The notes under the pieces are model-generated. The model was not told the origin of the DNA and searched no databases. It saw only the letters and a list, made by a program, of their open reading frames with translations. From Triplophysa rosa (taxonomy: Eukaryota > Chordata > Actinopteri > Cypriniformes > Nemacheilidae): a stretch of DNA of 64,000 bases. Of this stretch, positions 1-11,500 are shown piece after piece. The position numbers were made by a program, and so were the translations under genes. The first letter of the stretch is position 1; each line of letters starts with the position of its first letter. The stretch lies in assembly GCF_024868665.1 (NCBI RefSeq), contig NC_079894.1, forward strand, positions 7,335,623 through 7,399,622. Reading direction: 5' to 3'.

Positions 1-958
1 CTTTAGAAATGTTGGCCCATATTGATAGGATAGCATCTTGCAGTTGATGGAGATTTGTGGGATGCACATCCAGGGCACGAAGCTCCCGTTCCACCACATC
101 CCAAAGATGTTCTATCGGGTTGAGATCTGGTGACTGTGGGGGCCATTCTAGTACAGTGAACTCATTGTCATGTTCAAGAAACCAATTTGAAATGATTCGA
201 GCTTTGTGACATGGTGCATTATCCTGCTGGAAGTAGCCATTAGAGGATGGGTACATGGTGGTCATAAAGGGATGGACATGGTCAGAAACAATGCTCAGGT
301 AGGCCGTGGCATTTAAACGATGCCCAATTGGCACTAAGGGGCCTAAAGTGTGCCAAGAAAACATCCCCCACACCATTACACCACCACCACCAGCCTGCAC
401 AGTGGTAACAAGGCATGATGGATCCATGTTCTCATTCTGTTTACGCCAAATTCTGACTCTACCATTTGAATGTCTCAACAGAAATCGAGACTCATCAGAC
501 CAGGCAACATTTTTCCAGTCTTCAACTGTCCAATTTTGGTGAGCTCGTGCAAATTGTAGCCTCTTTTTCCTATTTGTAGTGGAGATGAGTGGTACCCGGT
601 GGGGTCTTCTGCTGTTGTAGCCCATCTGCCTCAAGGTTGTGCGTGTTGTGGCTTCACAAATGCTTTGCTGCATACCTCGGTTGTAACGAGTGGTTATTTC
701 AGTCAAAGTTGCTCTTCTATCAGCTTGAATCAGTCGGCCCATTCTCCTCTGACCTCTAGCATCAACAAGGCATTTTCGCCCACAGGACTGCCGCATACTG
801 GATGTTTTTCCCTTTTCACACCATTCTTTGTAAACCCTAGAAATGGTTGTGCGTGAAAATCCCAGTAACTGAGCAGATTGTGAAATACTCAGACCGGCCC
901 GTCTGGCACCAACAACCATGCCACGCTCAAAATTGCTTAAATCACCTTTCTTTCCCAT
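1..958 (-). CDS. Tc1/mariner transposase (DD36E), 3' end off-window
   Basis: Reading the minus strand from ATG at 958 gives 319 consecutive codons with no stop and no frameshift, running off the window edge; Tc1-type transposases are usually about 340 residues, so roughly 20 are missing. The N-terminal third (about residues 1-120) is the paired-like helix-turn-helix DNA-binding region, beginning MGKKGDLSNFERG. The catalytic triad is visible: D155 in WSDESRF, D246 in QQDNAPCH and E283 in NPIEHLW. There are 36 residues between the second Asp and the Glu, not the 34 of Sleeping Beauty/Tc1, which places it near the DD36E group. A glycine-rich box (AGGGGVMVWG) sits between the first two acids. An unbroken frame in a vertebrate Tc1 copy is unusual and suggests recent insertion. 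It is unrelated to the neighbouring cadherin gene. Confidence 0.9.
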   Translation of the reverse strand, partial: MGKKGDLSNFERGMVVGARRAGLSISQSAQLLGFSRTTISRVYKEWCEKGKTSSMRQSCGRKCLVDARGQRRMGRLIQADRRATLTEITTRYNRGMQQSICEATTRTTLRQMGYNSRRPHRVPLISTTNRKKRLQFARAHQNWTVEDWKNVAWSDESRFLLRHSNGRVRIWRKQNENMDPSCLVTTVQAGGGGVMVWGMFSWHTLGPLVPIGHRLNATAYLSIVSDHVHPFMTTMYPSSNGYFQQDNAPCHKARIISNWFLEHDNEFTVLEWPPQSPDLNPIEHLWDVVERELRALDVHPTNLHQLQDAILSIWANISK

Positions 959-1106
959 TCTGACATTCAGTTTGGAGTTCAGGAGATTGTCTTGACCAGG
1001 ACCACACCCCTAAATGCATTGAAGCAACTGCCATGTGATTGGTTGATTAGATAATTGCATTAATGAGAAATTGAACAGGTGTTCCTAATAATCCTTTAGG
1101 TGAGTG
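1..1106 (-). mobile_element. Tc1/mariner DNA transposon, DD36E type, cut by the window edge
   Basis: The outer end of the element is visible at the right. A terminal inverted repeat, read on the minus strand as CACTCACCTAAAGGATTATT, abuts a TA target site at 1107-1108 that leads into a short TA run. About 150 bases of leader separate this end from the transposase start at 958. The other end lies outside the window, so neither the full length nor the second inverted repeat can be seen. Tc1/mariner elements move by cut and paste into TA sites, which matches the flank. Confidence 0.9.
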
Positions 1107-1330
1107 TATATATATATATATTTTTTTTTTTAAAAATCAGAATCACTTCATTCCTTTAATCTCAACTCATAATTTTTTGCATTTCCTGATCAAAAGAAAT
1201 CTTTGTTTTTTAATTAATGCTTGTAATACAAAGCTAGTATTTTTGAAAATGTAAGTTGTGATGTAAGTGACAGTTAGCTTACAGTTTTATCTAGAATGTT
1301 TTACAGTCCTGCTGGTATAACAGATCTTGG

Positions 1331-1600
1331 TACACTCTTAAAAATAAAGTTGGTTCATGATGCCATAGAAGAACCTCTTTTGTCTAAATGTTTCCATTAA
1401 GAACCTGTAACATCTAAAGAACCTTTCTGTTTCACAAAAGGTTCTTTGTGGCGAAAAAGGTTCTTCAGATTATAAAAAGGCAAGAAAGAGATGGTTCTTT
1501 AAAGAACCTTTGACTGAATGGTTCTTTGTGGAACCGAAAATGGTTCTTCTATGGCATCACTGTGAAGAACCTTTTAAGCACTTTTATTTTTAAGAGTGTA
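1331..1600. mobile_element. Palindromic MITE, 270 bp
   Basis: The ends are inverted copies: TACACTCTTAAAAATAAAG at the left and CTTTTATTTTTAAGAGTGTA at the right. The arms continue inward with repeated AGAACC/GGTTCT blocks and a shared ATGCCATAGAAGAACC motif, so the whole unit can fold into a long hairpin. There is no coding capacity. This is a non-autonomous DNA transposon of a kind common in cyprinids; I did not assign a superfamily because no clear target duplication is seen. Confidence 0.75.
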
Positions 1601-2277
1601 TGCACAGCCTGCCAGTGACAAAATAAAAAAATATGTCGTCATTACCACATTATGTTGTTAAAAACATGTAAAAGCTAATCGATAAGGCCAGAACAGCTTG
1701 ACAGCCTAAGTCCATTATCACTTTCATTGAATGATAAGAGAGCTTACTCCAACATGTTTCCTATTCTGTTCCGTGGTGAAATGAAAGCCACAAGTGATTA
1801 GACTTGGATGTAAATTACAATAATATAATTTTTATTTTTTGGTGAACTCTCTCTAAATACATGCTGCCATTAAAGCTAGACAGGCTAAAAACTAAGAAAA
1901 GAGATCATTGTGTTCATTTTAAGGGTACATGAATGATCATGAATTCAGGCATACGTTCATGCATGGACTAAACATTACTTGACGCATTAATACCTCATGA
2001 ATTATCAGGAAGTAACCTGAGTTCAGTCTTCCATTCATAACTTCATGAAAGAACATCATCTTAATTAAAACATTAACTAAGATGGGTACATCATCATGAA
2101 TTATGATTTATATCATAATTGATCATTTATAAGTCATTATAATATCATTTCTAATAACGTTTCTTATTAAATAACTAAATGTGTTTTTGGCCCTAATTGT
2201 GTTCCTTAATTTGTGCCACTCATTGGAAATGAATACAAAAAGATATTTTCTCTCGGCCACTGGGTTTTCTGTCTTAC
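1601..2277. other. Cadherin intron 11, visible part
   Basis: This AT-rich sequence lies downstream of the transmembrane exon. I see no cytoplasmic-domain exon here: nothing encodes the acidic juxtamembrane or catenin-binding region. With the MITE and the Tc1 element it forms the visible part of the last intron. Confidence 0.6.
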
Positions 2278-2529
2278 CCAAGAGGATGAGCACACACAGC
2301 AGGATGGCGACGAGAGCTCCGGTGCTCAGACCAGCCGAGGACAGGAATGCTTGTGCCCTGCACACAGGAGCTCGGGCTCCATGCTGGCATGGACACACCC
2401 TGAGTGTAAGCGTGCTGGTGCTGCTGAGGAGGGGCTCTCCTCCATCCCACACAATCACGGGCAGCTGGTACAGCTCTTGTTCCGCCTGGCTGAAGCCCTG
2501 TCGACGTGCCAACACGCTCGCGCTGCTAT
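2278..2529 (-). CDS. cdh18: cdh18 exon 11: end of EC5 and transmembrane helix
   Basis: The 252-nt exon has acceptor ctctttctgacag and donor G|GTAAGA, starting and ending in phase 1. It encodes the end of EC5 ([14 protein letters not shown]), the conserved third cysteine, and a hydrophobic segment ([18 protein letters not shown]) that is the membrane helix. The helix ends at the exon boundary, as in other type II cadherins. Confidence 0.93.
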
Positions 2530-5500
2530 CTGTCAGAAAGAGCAGAGGTTTATTCTCTCTGGCTTCTTGCGTGAGGACTCTGTGCAACACGAGCCAAACA
2601 AAACAATTCGCTCCACATCCTCGGCGGTTGCCAGTGAGAATAGAGAACACTTTTTTGAATGTTACATTGTTACAGTGCTCATTCTTAAGAAAATACAGAG
2701 TTATTAAGTAGTAGTGTTTTTCTGCTCATTTGTGGTTCTTTTTCCCTATAAAGTAAAATGACAATTACAATTTTAGAAAATAGGTCATTTTTGAAGAAGA
2801 AAAAAATCAAACAAATGAATGCAAGTTTCACGATTTTCTGAATCACACTGGCACATGACTCACATTTCGATTGAGTGTGATTTAAAGAAATATTTCTCAC
2901 TGCACCTCTCAAACACCAGCTCTGGAGGACTGGTGTGCTGACAGCTTTTAAACCTCACACACACAGTGACAAGCGTCATGCTTTATTCATTTCTACGGTG
3001 CACCAACGTTTCTAATTTTTGAGACTTCGATCTTTCTTTCTCACATACGCTCCCACCCACAGGCAGGTCCTAAGCACCTCAGCGTATGCACAGTCATGTA
3101 GCTTTGTCACTACAGCTGCATGTTGAGCGGGTAGTGTCATCCTCCCGCTGCCTCAAGATCAGCAGATTCTGTAGCCAACTTTAAGAATCGTCTGAAAACA
3201 CATCTCTTCCGTCAACACCTGACCGATCAGTTCTGACTTCTAAAACTTAGCTCTGTATACTGTGGTAGGCTATACGAGACCAGTTTGCACTTATGCTTTT
3301 TGTTGTCCTTATGTTGTTCCAATTGCTTCCATTGTTTACCTCATCAATGTTTAACTTGGGTACAAATCGTACTTAGTTACTGTATCACCTCCCTGGAGAT
3401 CAATGGGGTGGATTTGGTTTTAAAACAGCTTCTTTCTTACAACTCATCAGTTGTTCTTGTATATACTGAGAACTTATATTTTATACCTACCCTGCAGGTG
3501 AATAAAAACATACAAACCATACACTGACAATAGAAATTGCTTTTCGAGAAAACGCAAGCTTTTTCCATTTAAATGTCCAATGTGTAATTTTTTGGAGGAT
3601 ATTGACAGAAATGCAATATAATATACATAACTATGTCTTCAGAGGTGTATAGAGACCTTACAGAATGAAGCGTAATGGTTTTATGACATTAGAATGAGCT
3701 CTTTCTATCTACATACAGCGCGGGTCCCCTTACATGGAATTCGCCATGTTGTTTCTACAGTAGCCCTAAAAGGCAAACTTCTCTACGGAGCGCGTTTTGT
3801 AAATACATTATCTCCTTCGGGAAAGAAGCGAAAACGTGGCGACATCTTTGTCCTGTGTCAGTCACCGTAGTGCTTCGAAAGGGAGGGGTGGAGTGAGCTG
3901 TTGGTTGCAATTCGCAACTTAGTTGCCGGTAAATTTCAAACACTGCACCTTTAAAACCTATATTATAGTACAATCAGTCACAAATGTGATCACTGTAGTC
4001 ACTTTACTTCCTTTTTGTCTTTTACGAAATCTATGGCCATGTGGGAGAGGCAGAGCTATTCATCTACAGCGAATTTATCCAGAACTAGCAGCGAACGTGT
4101 ATGCATATATTAAAGAAAGTGTCATAACAAAACAATTCAAAGACAGGATTAGGACAACACAAATTAGCATGTCTAAAAGATTTAAGCATAAATCAGCCCT
4201 TTATGCAGTGACCTCTATACATTTGTATTGGACTTAATGATGTTGGGGTCTGCAGGTATTTAATGTTTACAAACACTATGAAAAATGTAATGGCAGAGGG
4301 TGGAATGATCGTTAGCGAATCTTGACAAACAAAGTTAAAAATGCACCATTAATTATACATGGGTGGCTAATTCACAGCTGATTTAAATAGCAGTGAATCG
4401 TAAGCATTTTCCTGCTAGGACACACGAGAACGAAGCGTGCATGCACTGTAGATAAATTCATCTTTGTAAGATGCGCTGCGCAATAAATAAACAATCTATT
4501 ACTAAATAAATAAATAGAAAATGGCAACAGCAACAAATACTGCCAATACTGCAGTTCTGGCACGAGTCCTGATCGCTGTAGCTGTTATAGCCTAATGTGT
4601 GTGTTTAAATGCTCGAGACAACTCGCCTCAGTTCCAGAGAATTAGTCTGGGAGGAGACCTCTCACAAGCTCTCGGATGAGACGGGCACACGCGCATGTGA
4701 TCATCAACATATTTGGATGACAACTTAACGTTATCATGGATCTTGTGGAATGGGGCGCCATGCCCTTCATTACCCATTTCACAGAAACGGTAAAAACCTT
4801 CTCTAGATTCAAAAAATAAACTGCGTCATAAAATATAACCGTCAAAAATATATTATTCAATCCAACCCGCAGCCATTTCCCAGGAGGGAAATGAAAATAC
4901 CTCCAGAGGGAATTTCCATCATATTTTTAATGCCTCACCCTGCCAAACAGTCTGGCCGGGTGGACGACGGAAACACAATCACTGCAGCGCCACAAGCTCA
5001 AGGAGAGAAGCGTTTGTGTGATCGAGGTTGACAGTCCTACACACCCACCCAATCAGCAAGCGGCCGCGACAGAGCGCTCCTTGAGCCCCTGTTGAGGAAT
5101 GCCCAATTCGTAAAACAGTCAATAATGGTCCATCCACAGGGATGATATTTAAGGACGGGACCGACTATAGGAAAGCCTGGCTCGTGCTTTTTGATACAAA
5201 CTAAAATAAAGCTCGAAAACACAGCTGCTCTAAACTCTAATCTCCCTGATTGCCAGGTTAAACTCTACAGTCCACCTGCAGATCCCCACTCACACCTGAT
5301 TCTCCAAGTCAGCCGTCCAGCATTAGAAGGAGTCATTAGAGTTTGGCCGTCTCCACCGGGGAGCCTTGAGCTTACATAAACACGGAGCCGGTTTCCCGGG
5401 AAACAGCAGCACTGGCCTCGCAATGATATTAAATAAGAGCGCGAAGGGGAGGAGAAGGCAGAAAATGAGGGTGATCTGTGTGACAACATGTGGTACTAAA

Positions 5501-8500
5501 TATGTTTGTGGAGAGGCACTGAGGGATTGCCCTGAGCAAACATCAGGAAATCAGTTGGAAAACATTAGAGGATTCCATTACTGAGATGCCTTTGGAGAGG
5601 CTCTTTAGATCGGCTTATTTGACTTTCATGAGAGTCTGTGTACAACTTAAGCACTGAATCTAGAATTTGTTTTCGTAACAAAATCCTAAAGTACAGGCTT
5701 TCCACGTCTTACTATTTCCACACGCTTGTGGATCATTTAACTTTTTTAAAAGATGATTTCAGCGGCAACATCATAAACAAACGTTATGTGCCCAAACATA
5801 ACTTCCAGTAGACCTTCCGCAAAGAATCTATAACTGTTGAGTAGTTTTAATTTAATTTCATACAATTAATATACAATAAAATATTAATATAAAAATATAT
5901 ATATTATTACCAAACACAGGTGCTACCGTCTATAAACCGAAAATAAATTCTAGGGCACAGTTGTGGTGTCAAATTCACTGCATTTTACCTTCATTGTCCT
6001 TCAGAGTGAAATTTGGATTCACTGGAAGGTCCTCTGGTAACGCAAAGGAGAACTGACCATTGGCAAAGTTGTCCTTATCCGTTGCCTTGATGGTCTGAAT
6101 GACCTACATGGAGAAAAATGAAGAACCAGAGAAATAGGAGGAAAAACAAGCTTAATTTTTTCATCTCTCTAAAAATTAGGGTTGAATTAAAAGTGGCACT
6201 AAAAATATCTAAAAGAGGCCCTTTGGGCGCTCAACTCCTAGAGAAGGATCTGGTCAACCTAGAAATGTAATTGGACCACCTGGGCTTCTTTTTCCTCTCT
6301 GCTTTTGAAAGACATTAACTTCAGACTGAATACCTACAGTAAAGCCTCTTGCCCAGTGGGATGTGTGGATCGCAGACATTGAATAGATGGTTTCAAGGAT
6401 TGCTCAGCCCCATGAAGTTCTGTCAGCTTGTTAATCCAATTGGCCACTGCTAGCGCATCAGCAGCAAGTGGGAATCTTATAGACCATTATTGATGCTCTT
6501 CACCTGTCTTTGCCGTGAACCCCAGTCCGTTTGACATCAAAGTGTGGTTCATTTGGTTAGTGTGAAAGCGGTTTCGGGAACTCAGGTGCTCACCTTCCAC
6601 ATCCAAGTGTTGTCAAAAAGTGGTCTGTCGTAATTCGCAGAAGTGAAATGCCATTGATGTCATCGCCCACGGTCACACTTATTGTACTACAATGCATTTC
6701 TGTAGCTGCTCGTCTCTGGATAAATTGCGGGCGGAGAGCTGCCCACATTCTTTGCATTTCTTACAAATTTGCATTGGCGGCAGACAAATGCAACTGCCAT
6801 TCTGTGTGTGTTTTAGTTGTAAATCCAAAAATACAGTACATGAGAAGCACAGTGAGAATTGCGTATTCTCCTCCTTGACCGAGCAACAGTTTATGGTAAA
6901 CAGTCATAAACAGTGGTAGACATATTAGCAGTGGTGCTCCTGTTGACACAAATGTGCTGCGGTTCAGACACAAAATACAATGTGAAATGAGTTGGAATTG
7001 AACCCTGGTTCGAACCAAGCAATCAAGCCAAGTGTGAAAAAAGCCTACAGTATGATACTGCGTAGCAGTTTTTTTGTTGTTGTTCAAATTACAGCGTGTT
7101 TCATGCGGTTTAGTCCTGTGGACCTTCCTGTGAGGTGACACCAGTCTGGTTTTGTCTTATCTCTGTGGAAACACTTAATAAAGGCCACGGCACGACAGTA
7201 AACCCTGATTATCGTACAATCATGTATTGTGGCCTTGGAAAGAGGATTTATTTAGACAGGCCAGTTCTAGCCTGGCAGACCAAAAGCCACATTAAAAAAG
7301 AGCCATTTTCTACACTTACGAATGGAACTCTGCCTTCTAAGGACATAAAATGGGTTACTTGACTCATGAGAAGAGAAATATGAAAAAGCTGCACAGCACA
7401 CTAAACGAAGGCTTTAATTAAGCAAAGGTCCAAGAAGGCACAACTTGTATATTAAACGTCCTCTTTCAGTCAGAATAATTTCTAATGCCTTTATTTCAAT
7501 AGCCTCCAAGGTTTACCTCAGACAGAAGTGATTGGAGAGGACCCTTGATATTTAATATATGATACTACCACTCAGCTTCCCACGTCATGTGCATTATACT
7601 GTATGTGTCCAACTGCTTAGCGATCTCATCGAAGGGTAAAGCTCTACCAGATATGCCACTCCGCCGCTATCCATCGCGGCACGTGGGCCTGGACGCGAAC
7701 GTGTGCTGATTAACATTTCCTGCGAGCCATTTCTATTCCGCTCATTGCAAACTGCTATCTGCTGGTGAATACATTGAAACACGCTGAATTATTTATAGGT
7801 TTAAAAGCTTTCCAAATCTGTCAGTCCACAGATAAATCCATTCCTGACAGTGTCAGACCTAGCACAAGGGAAGCGTACGCTATCCCGTGTTTATGCACAG
7901 GTCCGTGGCGTGGGTGTATAGGTGGGAATGGGTGTTTATACAAAAAGGAAAGAAAGACTGCATTAAGGCATGGGGAAAGGGAGAGGGTTTAAGATAACAG
8001 AAAAAATAGTGCAGAGGAGAAAGGCGGCACAGTAGTGATAGGAGAAACCGAGCATTGAGGGATTGTCGAGGGAGATGAAAAGAGGGATTGTGACAGGTTG
8101 AAACAGAATGACGCTGGAAGTGAAAGAAAAGGACAGAGAGAGAAAAGTGAGAAATGAGGGTAGATAACTAACCTGGCCTGCCTTGTAGCCTTCACACACA
8201 ATGAGGGCGCTGTCTGTGGCAATAGAGGGCGCATTATCATTGACATCCAAGACCTGCACTGTGACTGGTACAAAGCTCACCAGATTTGGATTGTCTGAAA
8301 ACAAATATGACAAATGTCTATGTGACTAAAAAACAAGAGCTTGAATATGAATAAAACGGACATATGAGGAATTTCACATGACTGAAGTCACGCCATATCA
8401 GGACACCCTGCCCGTGAGGTTTGCTGAATATCACATTGTCTTTTCAAGATAATATCAACTTTAAAAGTGATGTCATTTAAAATCAAAATGTAACATTTTA

Positions 8501-11500
8501 AAGTTCAGTATCATGGTGCGCATGTATATTGGTTATATTGTGCAATGTCATGGTTTTATTTGCTCTTATTGGTCTTGCACGTTTACAAAAGATTCACGGG
8601 CTTTGATGTACTGTAGAATGCTCCAGGTATTTTAAGTTGGTGTGGGAACATCAAAGTACATGCCTTTCGGATTCTCACAAGAGGTGTGTCGTGAGTGGCT
8701 GCACTGAAATTAACATTATCAGCCCACTGTTAGCGGGCATTATCAGAGGAAACTTTTCGCCCATTAGCTGAACACCATCGAGAAGAGAGAGGTAGAGGAA
8801 AGATAATTGCTTAGATGAGCATCTGTAAAAAGAAAAAAATACAGATAGGAAAAAAGAGAAGAAAAATGGACCCTGTCCACCTTCAAAGCCACACCAGCAT
8901 GCCACGTGTAGCCTCGGCATCAATCCCAGAATGCAACAGTCCTTTAAGAACCCATTCTTTGCATTCAATATCAATGATTCAGACTTCAAGGCCAATGATT
9001 TCCTCTTGGACGAGGAGTTTCCAAATCCATACTTAAAGACAAATGCTTGTATCAAAAATAGAAGATATCAGTGGTAAAATGGTTCCCTGTGTATTTCTCG
9101 AAACCCACACACACTGTCAAAAATCAATGCGCTCAGAGAGAATTCCGTCCTTAGAGTAGTACATACCAAGCTCTGAGGTCATAACAGTGATGTTGTGCCA
9201 GGCTGCTTCCTCTCGGTCCAGACTTCTGGTGGTTTTAATGAGTCCACTTTTGGCATCAATGCTGAAAAGTGTATCATCTTCAGCATTCTGGTCAATGAAA
9301 TACCTAAAATTGCAAAATGGAAAAGTTAATTTTTACGGTCATGTTAAGGTGCACATACAGCCGTAACAATTCCAAAATGTTCATTTAATCAGCATTTCTA
9401 AATGTATTTGGACATTCCAGTCCAGTGTCTGTTGAATTTGAACAAAATCAAACCTCAGGAGAGACAAAGTCATCCAACAGCAATGTGAAAGACTGACAGC
9501 ATGACATGACTCATGAAAATGTCATAAAAATCCAGGTTATCATATAAAATAATATTTTTTAACTTTTTCTAAATACATGTACAAACATTACTGTTCCATT
9601 GCTTTAAAGTGAATATGAGCTTGTTTTCTTCATATGCATTTGAGGTCTGAAAAATACATGTTATTTTGACCCGTTTCTCCAGTTTTCATTTTCAAATAAA
9701 TGCATGAAATTTGGGGTAAATATTGTTAGTAGTTCACAGAAACTTAAACAAAAATAACAATTTTACCTAAACGTACAGTACCTATAGATAGTAAGTTCAG
9801 AAAAACTTAAAATGGTCTTTTCAACAGCAGCTATATACTGTACATATTATGTTATACTTTAAGGAGGAGTTTCATGTCAAAAGTTGAGTTTGGAGAAAAA
9901 TAATCTGAAAAATATGCATACATGTTGTTTATATTTAATACATTTTACTGTGCTGGAATTAACATTATTGTGTCTTTTAAGAATCAGATCAGCACTTGTT
10001 TTACATAAATACTATTCACACAACATTTTAGCCAATAATAAGTAGTTGTAATTATAATTATTTGTTATTAATTATAAGTAATTGTAATTATTGTAATTAT
10101 TTATGAGAATTCACCTTCAATTACATTTAGTCATTAAGCACACGCTTTTATCCAAAGCATCTTACAAAATGACGCGAACAATGGAAGCAATCACATCCGC
10201 AAAAAGTGAAGAATATACAAGTGCATCAAAAACGTATTAATGTATAAGCATTCAAAGGATAGAATAGAAATCATTCATATAATTATACCTATCAATATTT
10301 ATATACAGAATGTGAAAGCAGTGCTACGATTCTTTAGACATTTATGGTCACTGATTTGGGCAAAACAGTTATTTTATCAAGCATTGCTGTGATCTCAAGA
10401 CAAATGCTGTCAAAAACTCACTTGATTTTACTCCTGGTGCTATCCGGGTCTTGAGCAGTAACCATGCCAACCTCTGTCTCGGCTGGGGCATTTTCATACA
10501 CATCCATGATATAGTAGTCCATAGTAAAGACCGGAGCCTCATCAACATCCCCGATGATGATCTTCAACGTTGTGGTGTCTTTGAAAGGGCCCAGGTAAGA
10601 AAAGCGAGGATCCAGATGGGTGTTGACACCTTCGATGTTCAAAGAATAAGCCTTCTTCTTCTCATAGTCCAGAGGCTACAAAACATCAGAAAGAATATCA
10701 AGGGAGAGGCAGATATGACATTAGGCCAGCCTGGGAAAAGATACAACATAGCTGGAAGAACAGAGATGAATATATTTGGCAGGGGATCCCAAATCATGAT
10801 ATACAGTATATATGAGGACGGGTAAAGTCTAGTCCAGACCTTCTTGAGGGAGATGACTCCTTCTTTTTTGTCACTGTCGGTGGAGATGGAAAACATGGCG
10901 GCTCCTTCTTCATTGGTGATTTTGTATGTCATCTCTGCGTTAATGCCGAGGTCTTCGTCGTTCGCTTTGATTTTGCCAACAGCTTTTCCTACCTGAGCAG
11001 ATTCTGGCACGTACAACTGATAGTTCTCTGGAGTGGAGAATAAACAAACAGAACAGATGCAATTTTATTAAACAGTTGAAAGCTATTGATTCACATCTTA
11101 CAAAGAGTTGCTCGCGCTCAGCAAATTGTAAGAGGTTTATACAGGACAAACTCGAGCTAGCTCAATAAAAGTTGTTTACTTTTACAAAATAAAGCTGAAA
11201 GGAAAGCAGCCATTTGGAATAAATTCACTGTATATTCAAAGGGATTTAGGGATTATAGCATTTCTGTAAAGACGTGCCTAAAATCCACACTTTTCGTAAT
11301 GAACTAGAAAAGAGGAGAGCCGTACTTTGAGGGAATCTTGGTGGATTGTCGTTGACATCGGTCAGCGTGATGTTGACTGTGGTGGATCCAGACAGACCCC
11401 CTACAGAGCCGGCCATGTCTTTGGCTTGGATGATGACCAAGTACATCTCTCTCGATTCTCTGTCCATGTTTGGCATAGCAGTCCTGATGACACCTGTGAC

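Larger units (their letters stand above)
2530..5988. other. Cadherin intron 10
   Basis: This is 3.46 kb between exons 10 and 11. It contains a short L2 LINE tail (about 3150-3260), a TTAA-type MITE (3568-3956) and otherwise AT-rich unique-looking sequence. At 4900-5500 the base composition rises to moderate GC, but I recognise no exon or RNA there. Confidence 0.6.

Noticed and set aside
306..856. Plus-strand open frames at 306-542 and 599-856
   Set aside because: They are shadows of the minus-strand transposase, which is open through the whole interval.
2181..2711. Overlapping plus-strand frames of 164-176 codons
   Set aside because: Antisense to cadherin exon 11; no protein resemblance.
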